From Pseudomonadota bacterium (GTDB lineage: Bacteria; Pseudomonadota; Gammaproteobacteria; Burkholderiales; Burkholderiaceae_D), in NCBI GenBank assembly GCA_030272785.1, contig JARXKM010000011.1, positions 1-41,812 on the forward strand: 41,812 nucleotides of DNA. Direction: 5' to 3'. A program made the translations under genes and the position numbers. The notes beneath the pieces are model-generated. The model had not been told where the DNA came from. It did not search any database and was given only the letters and a program-made list of their open reading frames with translations. This document shows, piece after piece, positions 32,684 to 41,812 of the stretch; the stretch's first letter is position 1, and the number at the start of each line of letters is the position of its first letter.

Positions 32684-32712
32684 CGGCGGCGCCAACTGGA
32701 CTGGCGCCGCCG
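32684..32712. terminator. Hairpin between convergent MBL-fold and RND genes
   Basis: CGGCGGCGCCA (32684-32694) pairs perfectly with TGGCGCCGCCG (32702-32712) around a 7-base loop. It lies between two convergent stop codons (32639 and 32722). There is no U tract, so the terminator role is likely but not certain. Confidence 0.5.
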
Positions 32713-32721
32713 CGGTGCAGG

Positions 32722-35700
32722 TCAACCGTGCTTTTTCAGCTCGACGACAGCCGGCGCCGGCTGCGCAGGTGGTTGACGGCGCAGCCGCTGCATGCCGCGC
32801 TTGAACAGGTGTTCGAGGTCGTCGATGTAGGTGAACACGGCCGGCACCACCAGCAGACTGAGTAGCGTGGAGGTGATCAGGCCGCCGATCACCACGATCG
32901 CCATCGGCGAACGGAAGCTCGGGTCGGCACCCCATCCGAGCGCCAGCGGCATCATGCCGGCGCCCATCGCGATGGTGGTCATGATGATCGGCCGGCTGCG
33001 CTTGTGGCAGGCGTCGACCAGCGCATCGAAGCGGTTCATGCCGTCCTGGCGCGCCAGGATCGCGTAGTCGACCAGCAGGATCGAGTTCTTCGTCACGATC
33101 CCCATCAGCATGATCAGGCCGATCATCGACGGCATCGACAGCGCGCGCCCGGTCAGCAGCAGCGCGACGATGGCGCCGCCGATCGACAGCGGCAGCGCCG
33201 CCAGGATCGTGAACGGCTGCATGAAGTCCTTGAACAGCAGCACCAGCACGCCGTAGATGCACAGCACCCCGATCAGCATCGCCACGCCGAAGCTGGCGAA
33301 CAGCGCGGCCATTTCCTGCGCGTCGCCCAGTTCGGCGATCTTCACCGACGCCGGCAGCGCCATCATGGCCGGCAGCGCGCGCGCTTCGGCATTGACTTCG
33401 CCCAGCGAGCGGCCCGACAGCTCCACTTCGAGCGTGACGTTGCGGCTGCGGTTGAGACGGTCGATCTGGGCCGGTCCGCTTTCCATCGTGATCGCCGCCA
33501 CGTTGGCCAACATCACCGGGCCGTTCTTGCCGGGCACCGTCAGGCGGCCGATGGCCGCCAGGTCGGCGCGCACCGCGTCGGGCAGCTTGACGCGGATCGG
33601 CACCTGGCGGTCCGACAGATTGAGCTTGGTGAGCGCGGTGTCGTAGTCGCCGGCGGTGGCCACCCGCACCGTCTCGCCGATCGCCACCGCGGTCACGCCG
33701 AGGTCGGCGGCCTTGGCGAAATCGGGCCGCACGATGATCTCGGGACGCACCAGCGAGGCCGACGAACTGACGTTGCCGATGCCCTTGAGCGTGCGCATTT
33801 CGCGTTCTACCTGCTGGGCCGCCGCGTTCAGCGCCACCGCGTCTTCGCTGCGCAGCACCAGCTGCATCTTCACGCCGGTGTCGGCCGGGCCGACGGTGAA
33901 GCGTGCACCCGGAATCGCATCGAGCTTGGCGCGGATGGCGCGCTCGATGGTGTTGAGCGACTCCTTGCGCTGGTTGCGATGCACCGTGGTCAGGGTCAGC
34001 ACGGCGCGGCGCGCCTCGGCCGATGCGCCGGGGGCGAAGGCGTCGCCGCTGGAGCCGCCGCCGATCGAACTGAACACGCCGGTCACGCCCGGCACCTGCA
34101 TCGCCGCCAGGCGCGCCTGCTCGGCGACGACGTGCGTTTCAGCCAGCGTCGAGCCCGGCGGCAGTTCGAGGTTGACCATCGTCTGCGAGCGGTCGGCCGG
34201 CGGCACGAAGCCGGTCGGCAGCAGCGGCACCAGCGCGATCGAGCCGCAGAAGAACAGGCCGGAAGCGATCGCCGTCACCAGTCGGTGCTTCAGGCACCAC
34301 TTCATCGCGCGCATGTAGCGCTGCATGATCCAGCCGTCTTTTTCCTCGCGGTGCGCGGTCGGCTTGAGCAGGTAGGCCGCCATCATCGGCGTGAGCAAAC
34401 GCGCCACCAGCAGCGAGGCCAGGATCGCCAGCACCGCGGTCCAGCCGAACTGCTTGAAGAACTTGCCGGGGATGCCGCCCATGAAGGCGGTCGGCAGGAA
34501 CACCGCCACCAGCGCGAACGTGGTGGCGATCACCGCCATGCCGATTTCGTCGGCCGCCTCCATCGCCGCCTGCATCGGCGACTTGCCCATGCGCAGGTGG
34601 CGCGAGATGTTTTCGATCTCGACGATCGCGTCGTCGACCAGCACCCCGACCACCAGCGCGAGCGAGAGCAGGGTGACGGTATTGAGCGTGTAGCCGAACA
34701 GGTACTGGCCGAGGAAGGCGGGCAGCACCGACAGCGGCAGCGCGGCCGCCGCCACCAGCGTGGCGCGCCAGTCGCGCAGGAACCACCACACCACCAGCAC
34801 CGCCAGCAGCGCGCCTTCGTACAGCAGCTCCATCGAGCCGCTGAAGTTCTCCTGCACCGGATTGGCGTTGTCGATCACTTCCTTGAGGGCGATGTTGGCG
34901 TGCTCCTTCTGCAGGTCGGCGATCGCCGCGCGCGCGCCTTTGGCGACATCGATTTCGCTGGCGCCCTTGGTGCGGAAGATCTCGAAGCCGACCACCCGCT
35001 TGCCGTCCTGCTCGGCCAGCGAGCGCGGCTCGGCGACGGTGTCGGTCACGTTGGCGATCTGGTCGAGCCGCACGCGCCGGCCGTCGGCCAGCGGAATGTC
35101 GAGCGCGGCCAGTTCGGCCGCCGTCTGCACGGTGCCGATGGTGCGCACCGACTGCTCGGCGCCGCTGATGTCGCCGCGTCCGCCCGGCGCCTCGCGCTGC
35201 ACGCTGCGCAGCTGGCGCGAGACGTCCACCGCCGCCACCTTCAGCGCCGCCATGCGCGCGTCGTCGAGTTCGACCCGCACCTCGCGGTAGACGCCGCCGA
35301 CGCGCTTGACCGCGCCCAGGCCCGGCACGCTGAGCAAGCGCTTGGAGACGGCGTTGTCGACGAACCAGCTCAGTTCCTGGTCATCGAGCTTGGCGTCGCC
35401 GCGGTTCGGCGTGGCCGTCGCGATGAAGGTCATTACCACGCGCCCGGCGGTGGTGGCCTTGGTGACGGTCGGATCGCGCATTTCGGCCGGCAGGTCGGCC
35501 TTGACGCGGGCGACCGCATCGCGCACGTCGTTGACCGCTTCCGAGATGTCCTTCTCGAGGATGAATTCGACGGTGATGGTGGCGACGCCGTCGAGCACCT
35601 TGGTGCCGATGTTCTTGACCCCCTGCAGGGTCGCCACCGAGTCCTCGATCTTGCGCGCGACCTCGGTTTCCAGCTGGGCCGGCGCGGCACCGTCGAGCGC

Positions 35701-35847
35701 CGCCGTGACGATCACCAGCGGCAGTTCGATGTCGGGGAAATCCTGCACCTTGTTGGCCTTGTAGGCGAGCAGCCCGGCCAGCGACAGCAGGATGAACAGC
35801 ATGATCGCCGGCACCGGGTTCTTGATCGAGAGAGCGGAAAAATTCAT
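32722..35847 (-). CDS. RND efflux pump inner-membrane transporter (AcrB/MexB-like, HAE1)
   Basis: A 1041-residue RND transporter, the length usual for the family. TM1 starts at FSALSIKNPVPAIMLFILLSLAGLLAY. The proton-relay motif in TM4 is present as ALVVGVLVDDAIVEIENISRHL with the paired Asp. GFVPPADRSQTMVNLELPPGSTL opens the second half, and the C-terminal TM11 region has GIVTKNSILLVDYA. It would form a homotrimer that exports hydrophobic or amphiphilic compounds with the MFP and OMF proteins encoded next to it. AAGGAAG is just upstream of the ATG, and the gene starts 9 bp after the MFP stop. The substrate range cannot be told from sequence. Confidence 0.94.
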   Translation of the reverse strand: MNFSALSIKNPVPAIMLFILLSLAGLLAYKANKVQDFPDIELPLVIVTAALDGAAPAQLETEVARKIEDSVATLQGVKNIGTKVLDGVATITVEFILEKDISEAVNDVRDAVARVKADLPAEMRDPTVTKATTAGRVVMTFIATATPNRGDAKLDDQELSWFVDNAVSKRLLSVPGLGAVKRVGGVYREVRVELDDARMAALKVAAVDVSRQLRSVQREAPGGRGDISGAEQSVRTIGTVQTAAELAALDIPLADGRRVRLDQIANVTDTVAEPRSLAEQDGKRVVGFEIFRTKGASEIDVAKGARAAIADLQKEHANIALKEVIDNANPVQENFSGSMELLYEGALLAVLVVWWFLRDWRATLVAAAALPLSVLPAFLGQYLFGYTLNTVTLLSLALVVGVLVDDAIVEIENISRHLRMGKSPMQAAMEAADEIGMAVIATTFALVAVFLPTAFMGGIPGKFFKQFGWTAVLAILASLLVARLLTPMMAAYLLKPTAHREEKDGWIMQRYMRAMKWCLKHRLVTAIASGLFFCGSIALVPLLPTGFVPPADRSQTMVNLELPPGSTLAETHVVAEQARLAAMQVPGVTGVFSSIGGGSSGDAFAPGASAEARRAVLTLTTVHRNQRKESLNTIERAIRAKLDAIPGARFTVGPADTGVKMQLVLRSEDAVALNAAAQQVEREMRTLKGIGNVSSSASLVRPEIIVRPDFAKAADLGVTAVAIGETVRVATAGDYDTALTKLNLSDRQVPIRVKLPDAVRADLAAIGRLTVPGKNGPVMLANVAAITMESGPAQIDRLNRSRNVTLEVELSGRSLGEVNAEARALPAMMALPASVKIAELGDAQEMAALFASFGVAMLIGVLCIYGVLVLLFKDFMQPFTILAALPLSIGGAIVALLLTGRALSMPSMIGLIMLMGIVTKNSILLVDYAILARQDGMNRFDALVDACHKRSRPIIMTTIAMGAGMMPLALGWGADPSFRSPMAIVVIGGLITSTLLSLLVVPAVFTYIDDLEHLFKRGMQRLRRQPPAQPAPAVVELKKHG

Positions 35848-35856
35848 GGTGCTTCC

Positions 35857-36996
35857 TTATTTGGCCGCGACGGCGGCGCCGGCCTGCACGTTGCGCACCA
35901 GGTCGCCGTCGTTGAGGAAGCCGGCGCCGCCGACCACCACCAGTTCGTCCGGCTTGAGGCCGCCGATCACTTCGATGCGGTCGGCCAGCCGGCGCCCGGT
36001 CTGCACCTTGAGCTGGCTGACGCGCTGGTCGGCGTTGAGCCGGAACACGTAGCTGAAGCCGTCGCGCACCACCACCGACTGCTGCGGCACCGTCATCGCG
36101 TCCGACGTGCCCAGCTCGAACTGGCCGCTGGCGAACATGCCGGCCTTGAACGGCGCGTTCGGCCCCATCGTCGTCGGCAGGTCGACGTACACCAGCGCCG
36201 AGCGGGTCTGCGGATCGATGGTCGGCGCGATCATGCGCACGCGCCCGGTCAACTCGGCGCCGTTGGCTGCCTTGACGACGGCGGTGGTGCCCGGCTTGAG
36301 GCGCGCCAGGTCGGCGGCAATGACTTCGGCGCGCCACTCGAGGCGGCCCTGGCGGATCATCCGGAACAGTTCGGTGCCGACGCCGACCACCGAGCCGACG
36401 GTGGCGGCGCGCGCCGAGATCACGCCGCTGTCGGGCGCCACCACCTGGGTGTATTTCAGGCGCAGCTGCTGCGCCGACAGGGTCGCCTGCGAGGCGGCGA
36501 TGCGCGCGTTGGCGGTCTGCTCGGCCGTCATGTACTGGCTGATCTGCTGCGCGCTGAGCGCGCCGGAGGTGGCCAGCGTGCGCGCGCGCGCGGCGTTGGC
36601 CGCCGCTTCGGCCGCATTCGCGCGCGTCTCCTGCAGCGCCGCGCGCGCCTGCGCCACGTCGGCGTTGATGCTGTCGGCCGAGAATACCGCCAGCACCTGG
36701 CCTTTTTTCACCACGTCGCCGACGTTGACGCGCACATCGGTCAGGCGAAAGCCGCCGGTCTCGCTGCCGATGATCGCTTCCTGCCAGGCGGTGACGTTGC
36801 CGTTGGCGGCCAGCTTGATCGGCAGGCGCGCCGGCGACGCCCGCACGCTGGTGACGGTTAGCGCCGGCTTCGGCGCGGCGGCCTTCTTGTCGTCGGCGGC
36901 GCTCGACTTCGGCGCGGCCAGCAGGGCCGCCGCCGCGCACGCGGCGAGCACGCCCATGACGATGGCGGAGGCAGGGGTGAGGAGCAGTTTTTTCAT
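35857..36996 (-). CDS. RND efflux membrane-fusion (periplasmic adaptor) protein
   Basis: A 379-residue HlyD/AcrA-family adaptor. The signal region carries VLAAC at residues 16-20, so it is probably a lipoprotein anchored in the inner membrane. The barrel-sandwich domain begins GSETGGFRLTDVRVNVGDVVKKGQVLAVF and is paired after the coiled hairpin by YTQVVAPDSGVISARAATVGSVVGVGTELFRM. The alpha-helical hairpin (ALQETRANAAEAAANAARARTLATSGALS) and the distal beta-barrel domain follow in the usual order. It links the pump to the outer-membrane channel. It is the third gene of the tetR-OMF-MFP-RND operon, starting 72 bp after the OMF stop. Confidence 0.93.
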   Translation of the reverse strand: MKKLLLTPASAIVMGVLAACAAAALLAAPKSSAADDKKAAAPKPALTVTSVRASPARLPIKLAANGNVTAWQEAIIGSETGGFRLTDVRVNVGDVVKKGQVLAVFSADSINADVAQARAALQETRANAAEAAANAARARTLATSGALSAQQISQYMTAEQTANARIAASQATLSAQQLRLKYTQVVAPDSGVISARAATVGSVVGVGTELFRMIRQGRLEWRAEVIAADLARLKPGTTAVVKAANGAELTGRVRMIAPTIDPQTRSALVYVDLPTTMGPNAPFKAGMFASGQFELGTSDAMTVPQQSVVVRDGFSYVFRLNADQRVSQLKVQTGRRLADRIEVIGGLKPDELVVVGGAGFLNDGDLVRNVQAGAAVAAK

Positions 36997-37068
36997 GGTG
37001 TTGATTCCGTGGTCGGTTCGGTACGATCGATGCTCATGGTCGGCGCCAGCGTCAGTGTCGGCATCGGG

Positions 37069-38457
37069 TCAGTTGCGGGCCGCGCCATGCCAGCCGCCGC
37101 CGGCCGCGCGGTACAGCGCGACCCAGGCAGCATTGCGTTCGCGCTGCAGCGTGACGACGTTGTCCTCGGCGGCCAGCCGGGTGCGCCGCACGTCTTCGAG
37201 CTGCAGCAGGCTGGCCAGGCCATTCTTGTACAGGTCTTCGGTGGCGCGGAACGAGTAGCGGTAGCCTTCCAGCGCCACCTGGGCGTCGTCGCTGCGCTCG
37301 GACGTGCTGCGCAGGTTGACCAGCGCCTCCTCCACTTCGCGCACCGCCTGGCGCACCACCGCGCGGTAGCTGACCACGGCGTGGTCGTAGCGCGCCCTGG
37401 CCGCGTCGACGTTGGCGCCGCGCCGGCCGGCGTCGAACACCGGCAAGGTCAGCGCCAGCGGACCGATGCTCCAGGTGGCGAGGTGGGTGTTGTCGCCGCC
37501 GCTGCGGAAATTGGCCGCGCCGACCGAGCCTTGCAGCGCCAGGCGCGGATAACGGTCGGCCTGCGCGCTGCCGACCTCAAAGCTGGCCGCCGCCACTTCG
37601 CGCTCGGCGTTGAAGACGTCGGGACGCTGCGCCAGCGTGGCGGCCGGCAGCGCGCTGATCTCGATCGGCGTGACTGGCGTGGCGGCGCTGGCGGCGATGC
37701 GCTGGCGCAGCTGCGGCTCCGGCAGCGCCGTCAGCACCACCAGCGCCTTGACGTCCAGCTCGCACAGCGCGCGCTGCTGGGTGGCGCGGCTGTGGCCCTC
37801 GGCGGCGCTGGCGCGCGCCAGCGCCGCGGTGGCCGGCGACTGGAAGCCGGCGTCGGCCGAGAGCTGGGTCAGGCGCGCGGTGTCGGCGCGCGAGGCGGCG
37901 TCCTGTTCGGCCACCGCCTGCAATTGTCCGCAGGCGCGCAGCGCGTAATACTGGTTCGCCACTTCGGCGGCGACGGCGACGCGCGCCTCGTGCCAGCCGG
38001 CCTGCGCGCCGGCCAGGCGCGCCTCGGCGGCGTCGCGCTCGCTGCGCCGCGCGCCGAACAGGTCGATTTCCCACGCGGCCTGGAACGCCGCCTGCGAGGT
38101 GGTGCCGGCCGGCAGCGCGCTTTGCTGGCTGGTGCGGCTGATGCTGGCCGCCGCGTCGACCGACGGCAGCAGCGCCGCGCCGGCCGCCACGCGCTGCGCG
38201 CGCGACTGCGCGATGCGCGAACCGGCCGCCGAAACGGTCGGGCTGGCCGCCTGCGCGGCGTCGATCAGCTGCACCAGCAGCGGGTCGCCCTGGCGCTGCC
38301 ACCAGTTGGCCAGGTCGGTCAGGCTGGCGTTGTGGGCGGGCGCGGCGTACCACTGCGCGGGCGCCTGGGCGCTCACCTGCGGCGCCGGCGGCGCCAGCGC
38401 GCAGGCGCACAGCGCGAGCGGCGCGGCGGCGGTCATCAAGGTCTGGACTATCTTCAT
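37069..38457 (-). CDS. Outer-membrane efflux lipoprotein (NodT/OprM-like)
   Basis: A 462-residue TolC-superfamily channel subunit. The signal MKIVQTLMTAAAPLALCACALAPPAP contains a lipobox (LCAC), as in OprM and CusC. The two OEP repeats are visible as ANWWQRQGDPLLVQLIDAAQAASPTVSAAGSRIAQSRAQ and later RAVVRQAVREVEEALVNLRSTSERSDDAQVALEGYRYSFRATEDLYKNGLASLLQLEDVRRTRLAAE. The frame is open far upstream (to 38817), but that part runs through tetR. I start at 38457, where the signal peptide begins and overlaps the tetR stop in ATGA. It would form the trimeric outer-membrane duct of the efflux pump. Confidence 0.92.
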   Translation of the reverse strand: MKIVQTLMTAAAPLALCACALAPPAPQVSAQAPAQWYAAPAHNASLTDLANWWQRQGDPLLVQLIDAAQAASPTVSAAGSRIAQSRAQRVAAGAALLPSVDAAASISRTSQQSALPAGTTSQAAFQAAWEIDLFGARRSERDAAEARLAGAQAGWHEARVAVAAEVANQYYALRACGQLQAVAEQDAASRADTARLTQLSADAGFQSPATAALARASAAEGHSRATQQRALCELDVKALVVLTALPEPQLRQRIAASAATPVTPIEISALPAATLAQRPDVFNAEREVAAASFEVGSAQADRYPRLALQGSVGAANFRSGGDNTHLATWSIGPLALTLPVFDAGRRGANVDAARARYDHAVVSYRAVVRQAVREVEEALVNLRSTSERSDDAQVALEGYRYSFRATEDLYKNGLASLLQLEDVRRTRLAAEDNVVTLQRERNAAWVALYRAAGGGWHGAARN

Positions 38458-39179
38458 GCTTGCTTCTTTCGTGGCGGTGTTTTCCTGGGTGCCTGCGCGG
38501 CGGCCTGGCGCGCCTGCAGCGCTTGTTCGGCATTGACCATCGCCTCGGCGTAGTCGACCAGGCGCGCCATCCAGGTGTCGATGGCGGCGTCGCTGCCGAG
38601 CAGCTGCGGCGTCAGCTGGTCGATGACGTCGCGCGTGACCATCATCTGGATCGCCAGGCCGACCACGCAGAAGGCCAGCCGGGCGATGTCGTCGCCTGGC
38701 TCGGCGATGCCCATGTGGCGGCCCAGCACCAGCACCAGGCCGGCGTGCGCCGGCTTGATGCCATGGTCGATTTTTTCGAGCCACAGGCCGGTCGGTTCGA
38801 GCATCTCGCGATACCACAGGCGCATGCCAAGGCGTGCCTTGTCGCCTTGCTTGAGCCGGCCGAGCAGATTGGCGTAGAACGCCTGCAACGAGGCGCGCAG
38901 CGGCAGGCCGGGCGCGGTGAAGGCACTCAGGTCGTCCGACTGGCGGGCTTCGTGTTCGGTGAACGCGGCGCGGTACAAGCCGGCCTTGTCGCCGAAGTAG
39001 TAGCTGATCGAGGCGACGTTGGTGCCGGCGGCGAGCGCGATCTCGCGCGTCGAGGTGGTGGCGAAACCGTGTTCGGCGAACAGGCGCATCGCCGCCAGCA
39101 GCAGCCGCTCGCGCGACTGGGCGCCGTCCGAGCGGGTTTTCCTGGTCTCGTCGGCAAGATGGGGATTCAATGGTTCCAT
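38454..39179 (-). CDS. TetR-family regulator of the efflux operon
   Basis: A 241-residue TetR protein. The N-terminal HTH reads RERLLLAAMRLFAEHGFATTSTREIALAAGTNVASISYYFGDKAGLYRAAF. The C-terminal part (LGMRLWYREMLEPTGLWLEKID, then FCVVGLAIQMMVTRDVIDQL) resembles the CerR/DUF1956-type ligand domain. It is the first gene of the efflux operon and its stop overlaps the OMF start by 4 bases, so the repressor is cotranscribed with its likely targets. The 168-bp divergent interval holds inverted repeat AACGG...CCGTT (39222-39226 with 39239-39243), a possible operator. The last residues are Lys/Arg/Pro-rich. Confidence 0.9.
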   Translation of the reverse strand: MEPLNPHLADETRKTRSDGAQSRERLLLAAMRLFAEHGFATTSTREIALAAGTNVASISYYFGDKAGLYRAAFTEHEARQSDDLSAFTAPGLPLRASLQAFYANLLGRLKQGDKARLGMRLWYREMLEPTGLWLEKIDHGIKPAHAGLVLVLGRHMGIAEPGDDIARLAFCVVGLAIQMMVTRDVIDQLTPQLLGSDAAIDTWMARLVDYAEAMVNAEQALQARQAAAQAPRKTPPRKKQA

Positions 39180-39274
39180 TGCACGATTACACCACAGATA
39201 CCAATCGAGCGATATAACTAAAACGGTTGATTGAATTGCCGTTACATTTACTTACAATTGAAACACGGCACCCC

Positions 39275-39303
39275 TTAGTACGACGGGTGGGCTGGGATAT
39301 AAA
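39275..39303 (+). promoter_or_regulatory. Probable promoter of the DUF1800/DUF1501 operon
   Basis: TTAGTA (39275-39280), 17 bp, TATAAA (39298-39303). The -10 is good and the -35 is weak. The expected start leaves a leader of about 37 bases that includes a small GCCGG/CCGGC hairpin (about 39312-39327). Confidence 0.4.
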
Positions 39304-39347
39304 TACTGCGTGCCGGGTTTTTCCGGCTTTCGCTCAACGGGGCTGAC

Positions 39348-40964
39348 ATGAAAAAACAAACAATATCCGTCGTCGTCATCGGCGCCTTGCTGTGCGCCGT
39401 GTTGCCGGCCCGCGCCGCCGCGCCCGGCACCGCGCTGACCCCCGAACAACAGGCCGTGCATGTGCTCAACCGGGTCGCCTTCGGCCCCAAGCCGGGCGAC
39501 ATCGAGCGCGTCACGCAGATGGGCGTGCAGCGCTACATCGAGGCCCAGCTGCATCCCGAAGCGCTCGCTTATCCGGCCGCCCTGACCGAGCGCCTGGCCG
39601 CGCTCGAGACAGTCAACCGCAGCGCCGGCGATGTGGTCGGCCAGTACGCCGAACTGCAGAAACAGGTGCGCGACGAAGACGAGGGCGCGAAGCAGAAGCG
39701 GCGCCTCGCCGTCACCACCATCGCGATGCAGGCGGCCGAGGCGCGCCTGGTGCGCGCCATCGACAGCCCGCGCCAGCTCGAAGAAGTGATGGTCGATTTC
39801 TGGTACAACCACTTCAACGTGTTCGCCGGCAAAGGCATCGACCGCGCGCTGGTGCCGAGCTACGAACGCGACGCGATCCGGCCATACGTGCTCGGCTCGT
39901 TCCGCGACCTGCTCGGCGCCACCGCCAAGCACCCCGCCATGCTGTACTACCTCGACAACTACCTGTCGACGTCGGCCGACTACACGCCCGGCAAGCTGCG
40001 CGGCGCGCTCGGCGCGCTGGTGCCGAACGCGCCGAAGGCCAAGGCGCGCGGCCTGAACGAAAACTTCGCCCGCGAGCTGATGGAACTGCACACGCTCGGC
40101 GTCGACACCGGCTACGTGCAGAAGGATGTCACCGAACTGGCGCGCATGCTGACCGGCTGGACCTACGACCAGCGCGCGCTGGTGCGCAACAACCAGACCT
40201 TCCGCTTCGACGCCCAGCGCCATGACCAGGGCGTCAAGCACTGGCTGGGCCGCGACGTACCGCAGCAGGGGCAGCAGGAAGGCGAGATGGCGCTCGACGT
40301 GCTGGCCATGCATCCGGCCACCGCGCACCACCTGAGCTACAAGCTGGCGCAGTATTTTGTGCAGGATAATCCGCCGCCGGCGCTGGTCGACCGGATGGCC
40401 CGCACCTACCTCGACTCGAAGGGCGACATCCGCGCGGTGCTCGGCACCCTGTTCGCCAGCGCCGAATTCATGGCGCCGGCGGCGCTCGGCGCCAAGTTCA
40501 AGACGCCGTACCAGTTCGTCGTCTCGGCCGCCCGCGCCAGCGCCGCGCCGGTGCTCAACGTCGCACCGCTGCTGGGCACCATGACCGGGCTCGGCATGCC
40601 GCTGTACGGCTGCCAGACGCCCGACGGCTACAAGAACACCCAGGACGCGTGGCTCAATCCGGATGCGCTGACGCGCCGCATCACCTTCGCCACCGCGCTG
40701 GCGGCTGGCCGGCTGCAGCTGGCGACCCGCCCCGTCGCCATCGCCACGCCGCGCCAGATCAACGCCGCCATGGACGCGGCGATGACGGTGCCGTCGGCCG
40801 CGGCCACGGTCTCGGCACCGGCCATGCCGGCGCTCGATGCGCTGCAGCTGCAAGCCACCCTGGGCGGCGCGATTTCACCGCGCACCCTGAGCACGGTGGC
40901 GGCCAGCGCCGAACCTCTGCGCGCGGCGATGCTGCTCGGCAGTCCCGATTTCATGCAGCACTAA
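39348..40964 (+). CDS. DUF1800-family secreted protein
   Basis: A 538-residue DUF1800 protein with a signal peptide (MKKQTISVVVIGALLCAVLPARAAA). Typical blocks are HVLNRVAFGPKPGDIERVTQMGVQRYIEAQLHPE near the N-terminus, MVDFWYNHFNVFAGKG, NENFARELMELHTLGVDTGYVQKDVTELARMLTGWTYD, and LAQYFVQDNPPPALVDRMARTYLDSKGDIRAVLGTLFAS. From family knowledge, DUF1800 genes are almost always paired with DUF1501 genes, as here (19-bp gap). The biochemical role is not established; a sulfatase-like partner system has been suggested for DUF1501. The C-terminal 100 residues are Ala-rich. Confidence 0.88.
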   Translation: MKKQTISVVVIGALLCAVLPARAAAPGTALTPEQQAVHVLNRVAFGPKPGDIERVTQMGVQRYIEAQLHPEALAYPAALTERLAALETVNRSAGDVVGQYAELQKQVRDEDEGAKQKRRLAVTTIAMQAAEARLVRAIDSPRQLEEVMVDFWYNHFNVFAGKGIDRALVPSYERDAIRPYVLGSFRDLLGATAKHPAMLYYLDNYLSTSADYTPGKLRGALGALVPNAPKAKARGLNENFARELMELHTLGVDTGYVQKDVTELARMLTGWTYDQRALVRNNQTFRFDAQRHDQGVKHWLGRDVPQQGQQEGEMALDVLAMHPATAHHLSYKLAQYFVQDNPPPALVDRMARTYLDSKGDIRAVLGTLFASAEFMAPAALGAKFKTPYQFVVSAARASAAPVLNVAPLLGTMTGLGMPLYGCQTPDGYKNTQDAWLNPDALTRRITFATALAAGRLQLATRPVAIATPRQINAAMDAAMTVPSAAATVSAPAMPALDALQLQATLGGAISPRTLSTVAASAEPLRAAMLLGSPDFMQH

Positions 40965-40983
40965 GAAGAAGCGGAGAACAACC

Positions 40984-41812
40984 ATGCAACGCAGAGACTT
41001 CCTCAATTCGATGGCGCTGGGCGCCAGCCTGGTGATACCGGTCAGCCGCAGCGCCTGGGCCGCCACCACCGACAACCCGACCAAGCAGAAACTGGTGGTG
41101 GTGATGCTGCGCGGCGCCGCCGACGGGCTCAACGTGGTGGCGCCGGTCGGCGACCAGAACTACCTGCGCCTGCGCCCGACCATCGGCCTGGCGATGCCCG
41201 GCGTCGAAGGCGGCGCGCTCGACCTGGACGGCTACTTCGGCATGCATCCGGCGCTGGCGCCGCTGCAGCCGCTGTGGCAGCAGAAGAAGCTCGCCTTCGT
41301 GCACGCCAGCGGCTCGCCCGACATCACCCGTTCGCACTTCGATGCGCAAGACTACATGGAGTCGGCCACGCCTGGCCGCAAGAGCACCCCCGACGGCTGG
41401 ATGAACCGGCTGGTGGCGACGTTGCCGGGCGCCTCGACGCCAAGCCGCGCGCTGAGCATCGGCCCGGTGATGCCGCGCATCCTGGCGGGCCGCTCGGCGG
41501 CGATCAACCTGCCCAACGGCGCCGCCGGCACCAAGGCGAACATCCTCGACCGGCCGGCCATCGGCACCGCCTTCGACCAGATGTACGCCGACAATGCGCG
41601 CTTCGGCCGCGCCTACCAGGACGGCAAGAGCGCGCACAAGGAAGTGATGGATGCGTCGGCCAACGGCGAGATGAAGATGGCCGACGGCGGCGCGCCGCTG
41701 CCGAACGGCTTTCCGGACGACGCCGCGCGGCTGGCCACGCTGATGCGCAACGATCCGAAGATCCAGCTGGCGTTCGTCGCGCTGGGCGGCTGGGACACCC
41801 ACGCCAGCCAGG
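40984..41812 (+). CDS. DUF1501-family protein (3' end outside the window)
   Basis: A frame that starts at the ATG 40984 and is still open at the window edge (276 residues visible). The N-terminus MQRRDFLNSMALGASLVIPVSRSAWA is a twin-arginine signal. It is followed by KLVVVMLRGAADGLNVVAPVGDQNY, FGMHPALAPLQPLWQQKKLAFVHASGSPDITRSHFDAQDYMESATPG and GGWDTHASQ at the edge. These match DUF1501, an alkaline-phosphatase-like family with a likely metal site in HFDAQD and the later WDTH. GGAG lies 7 bases upstream of the start. The pair with the DUF1800 gene is probably one operon. Confidence 0.88.
   Translation, partial: MQRRDFLNSMALGASLVIPVSRSAWAATTDNPTKQKLVVVMLRGAADGLNVVAPVGDQNYLRLRPTIGLAMPGVEGGALDLDGYFGMHPALAPLQPLWQQKKLAFVHASGSPDITRSHFDAQDYMESATPGRKSTPDGWMNRLVATLPGASTPSRALSIGPVMPRILAGRSAAINLPNGAAGTKANILDRPAIGTAFDQMYADNARFGRAYQDGKSAHKEVMDASANGEMKMADGGAPLPNGFPDDAARLATLMRNDPKIQLAFVALGGWDTHASQ

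Noticed and set aside
33004-36861. A 1285-residue open frame on the plus strand opposite the RND and MFP genes, and similar long antisense frames (2668-4611, 8242-11175, 17598-20834).
   Set aside because: They mirror well-supported genes, lack recognisable domains and are rich in Arg, His, Gly and Ala as expected from antisense reading of high-GC codons.

Overview
The window looks like a chromosomal segment of a high-GC betaproteobacterium, most likely of the Oxalobacteraceae (Massilia, Duganella or Janthinobacterium type). This is inferred from the codon bias, the gene families and the mix of genes, not from a marker gene. No rRNA, tRNA, CRISPR array or complete insertion sequence was seen.

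Positions 1-2457 hold the end of a glutamate/aspartate uptake operon (gltK partial, gltL) followed by a glutamate dehydrogenase gene. Positions 2584-20894 form a large pectin and galacturonate utilisation region. It contains a TonB-dependent receptor, an SMP-30 lactonase / aldose 1-epimerase / small HTH-protein operon, a DUF4861 protein and two GH28 polygalacturonases. It continues with a GntR/FCD regulator, galactarate dehydratase (garD) with uronate dehydrogenase (udh), a GH105-type unsaturated glycuronyl hydrolase, a multidomain pectin methylesterase and a CE12-type acetylesterase. Together they would de-esterify and cut pectin, release galacturonate and oxidise it through galactarate. The next enzyme (5-keto-4-deoxyglucarate dehydratase) and the inner-membrane transporters are not in the window.

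The regulation of this region is unusually readable. Three minus-strand sigma70 promoters (for gntR, the GH105 gene and the CE12/CE8 operon) each carry a TGG-N5-CCA operator inside a 17-bp spacer and a second copy 21-22 bp away, just upstream of the -35 box. The gntR/garD intergenic region is nearly symmetric, so one shared operator sits inside two oppositely directed promoters. The receptor and the SMP-30 operon have different palindromic operators. The receptor gene and the first polygalacturonase gene share a roughly 57-nt leader element predicted to fold as a three-way junction, with paired substitutions between the two copies. This is the most novel-looking item in the window.

Positions 21211-27029 carry an isolated asparagine synthase gene, a small envelope-stress-like cluster (a DUF883/ElaB-like protein, a polytopic membrane protein and a 24-residue membrane peptide) and a chemoreceptor. 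Positions 27099-32639 carry RNase T2, a FecR-like repeat protein, and a LysR regulator divergent from a metallo-beta-lactamase-fold protein with a degenerate metal site. Positions 32722-39179 are a tetR-OMF-MFP-RND efflux operon. The window ends in a DUF1800/DUF1501 gene pair, the second gene running off the edge.
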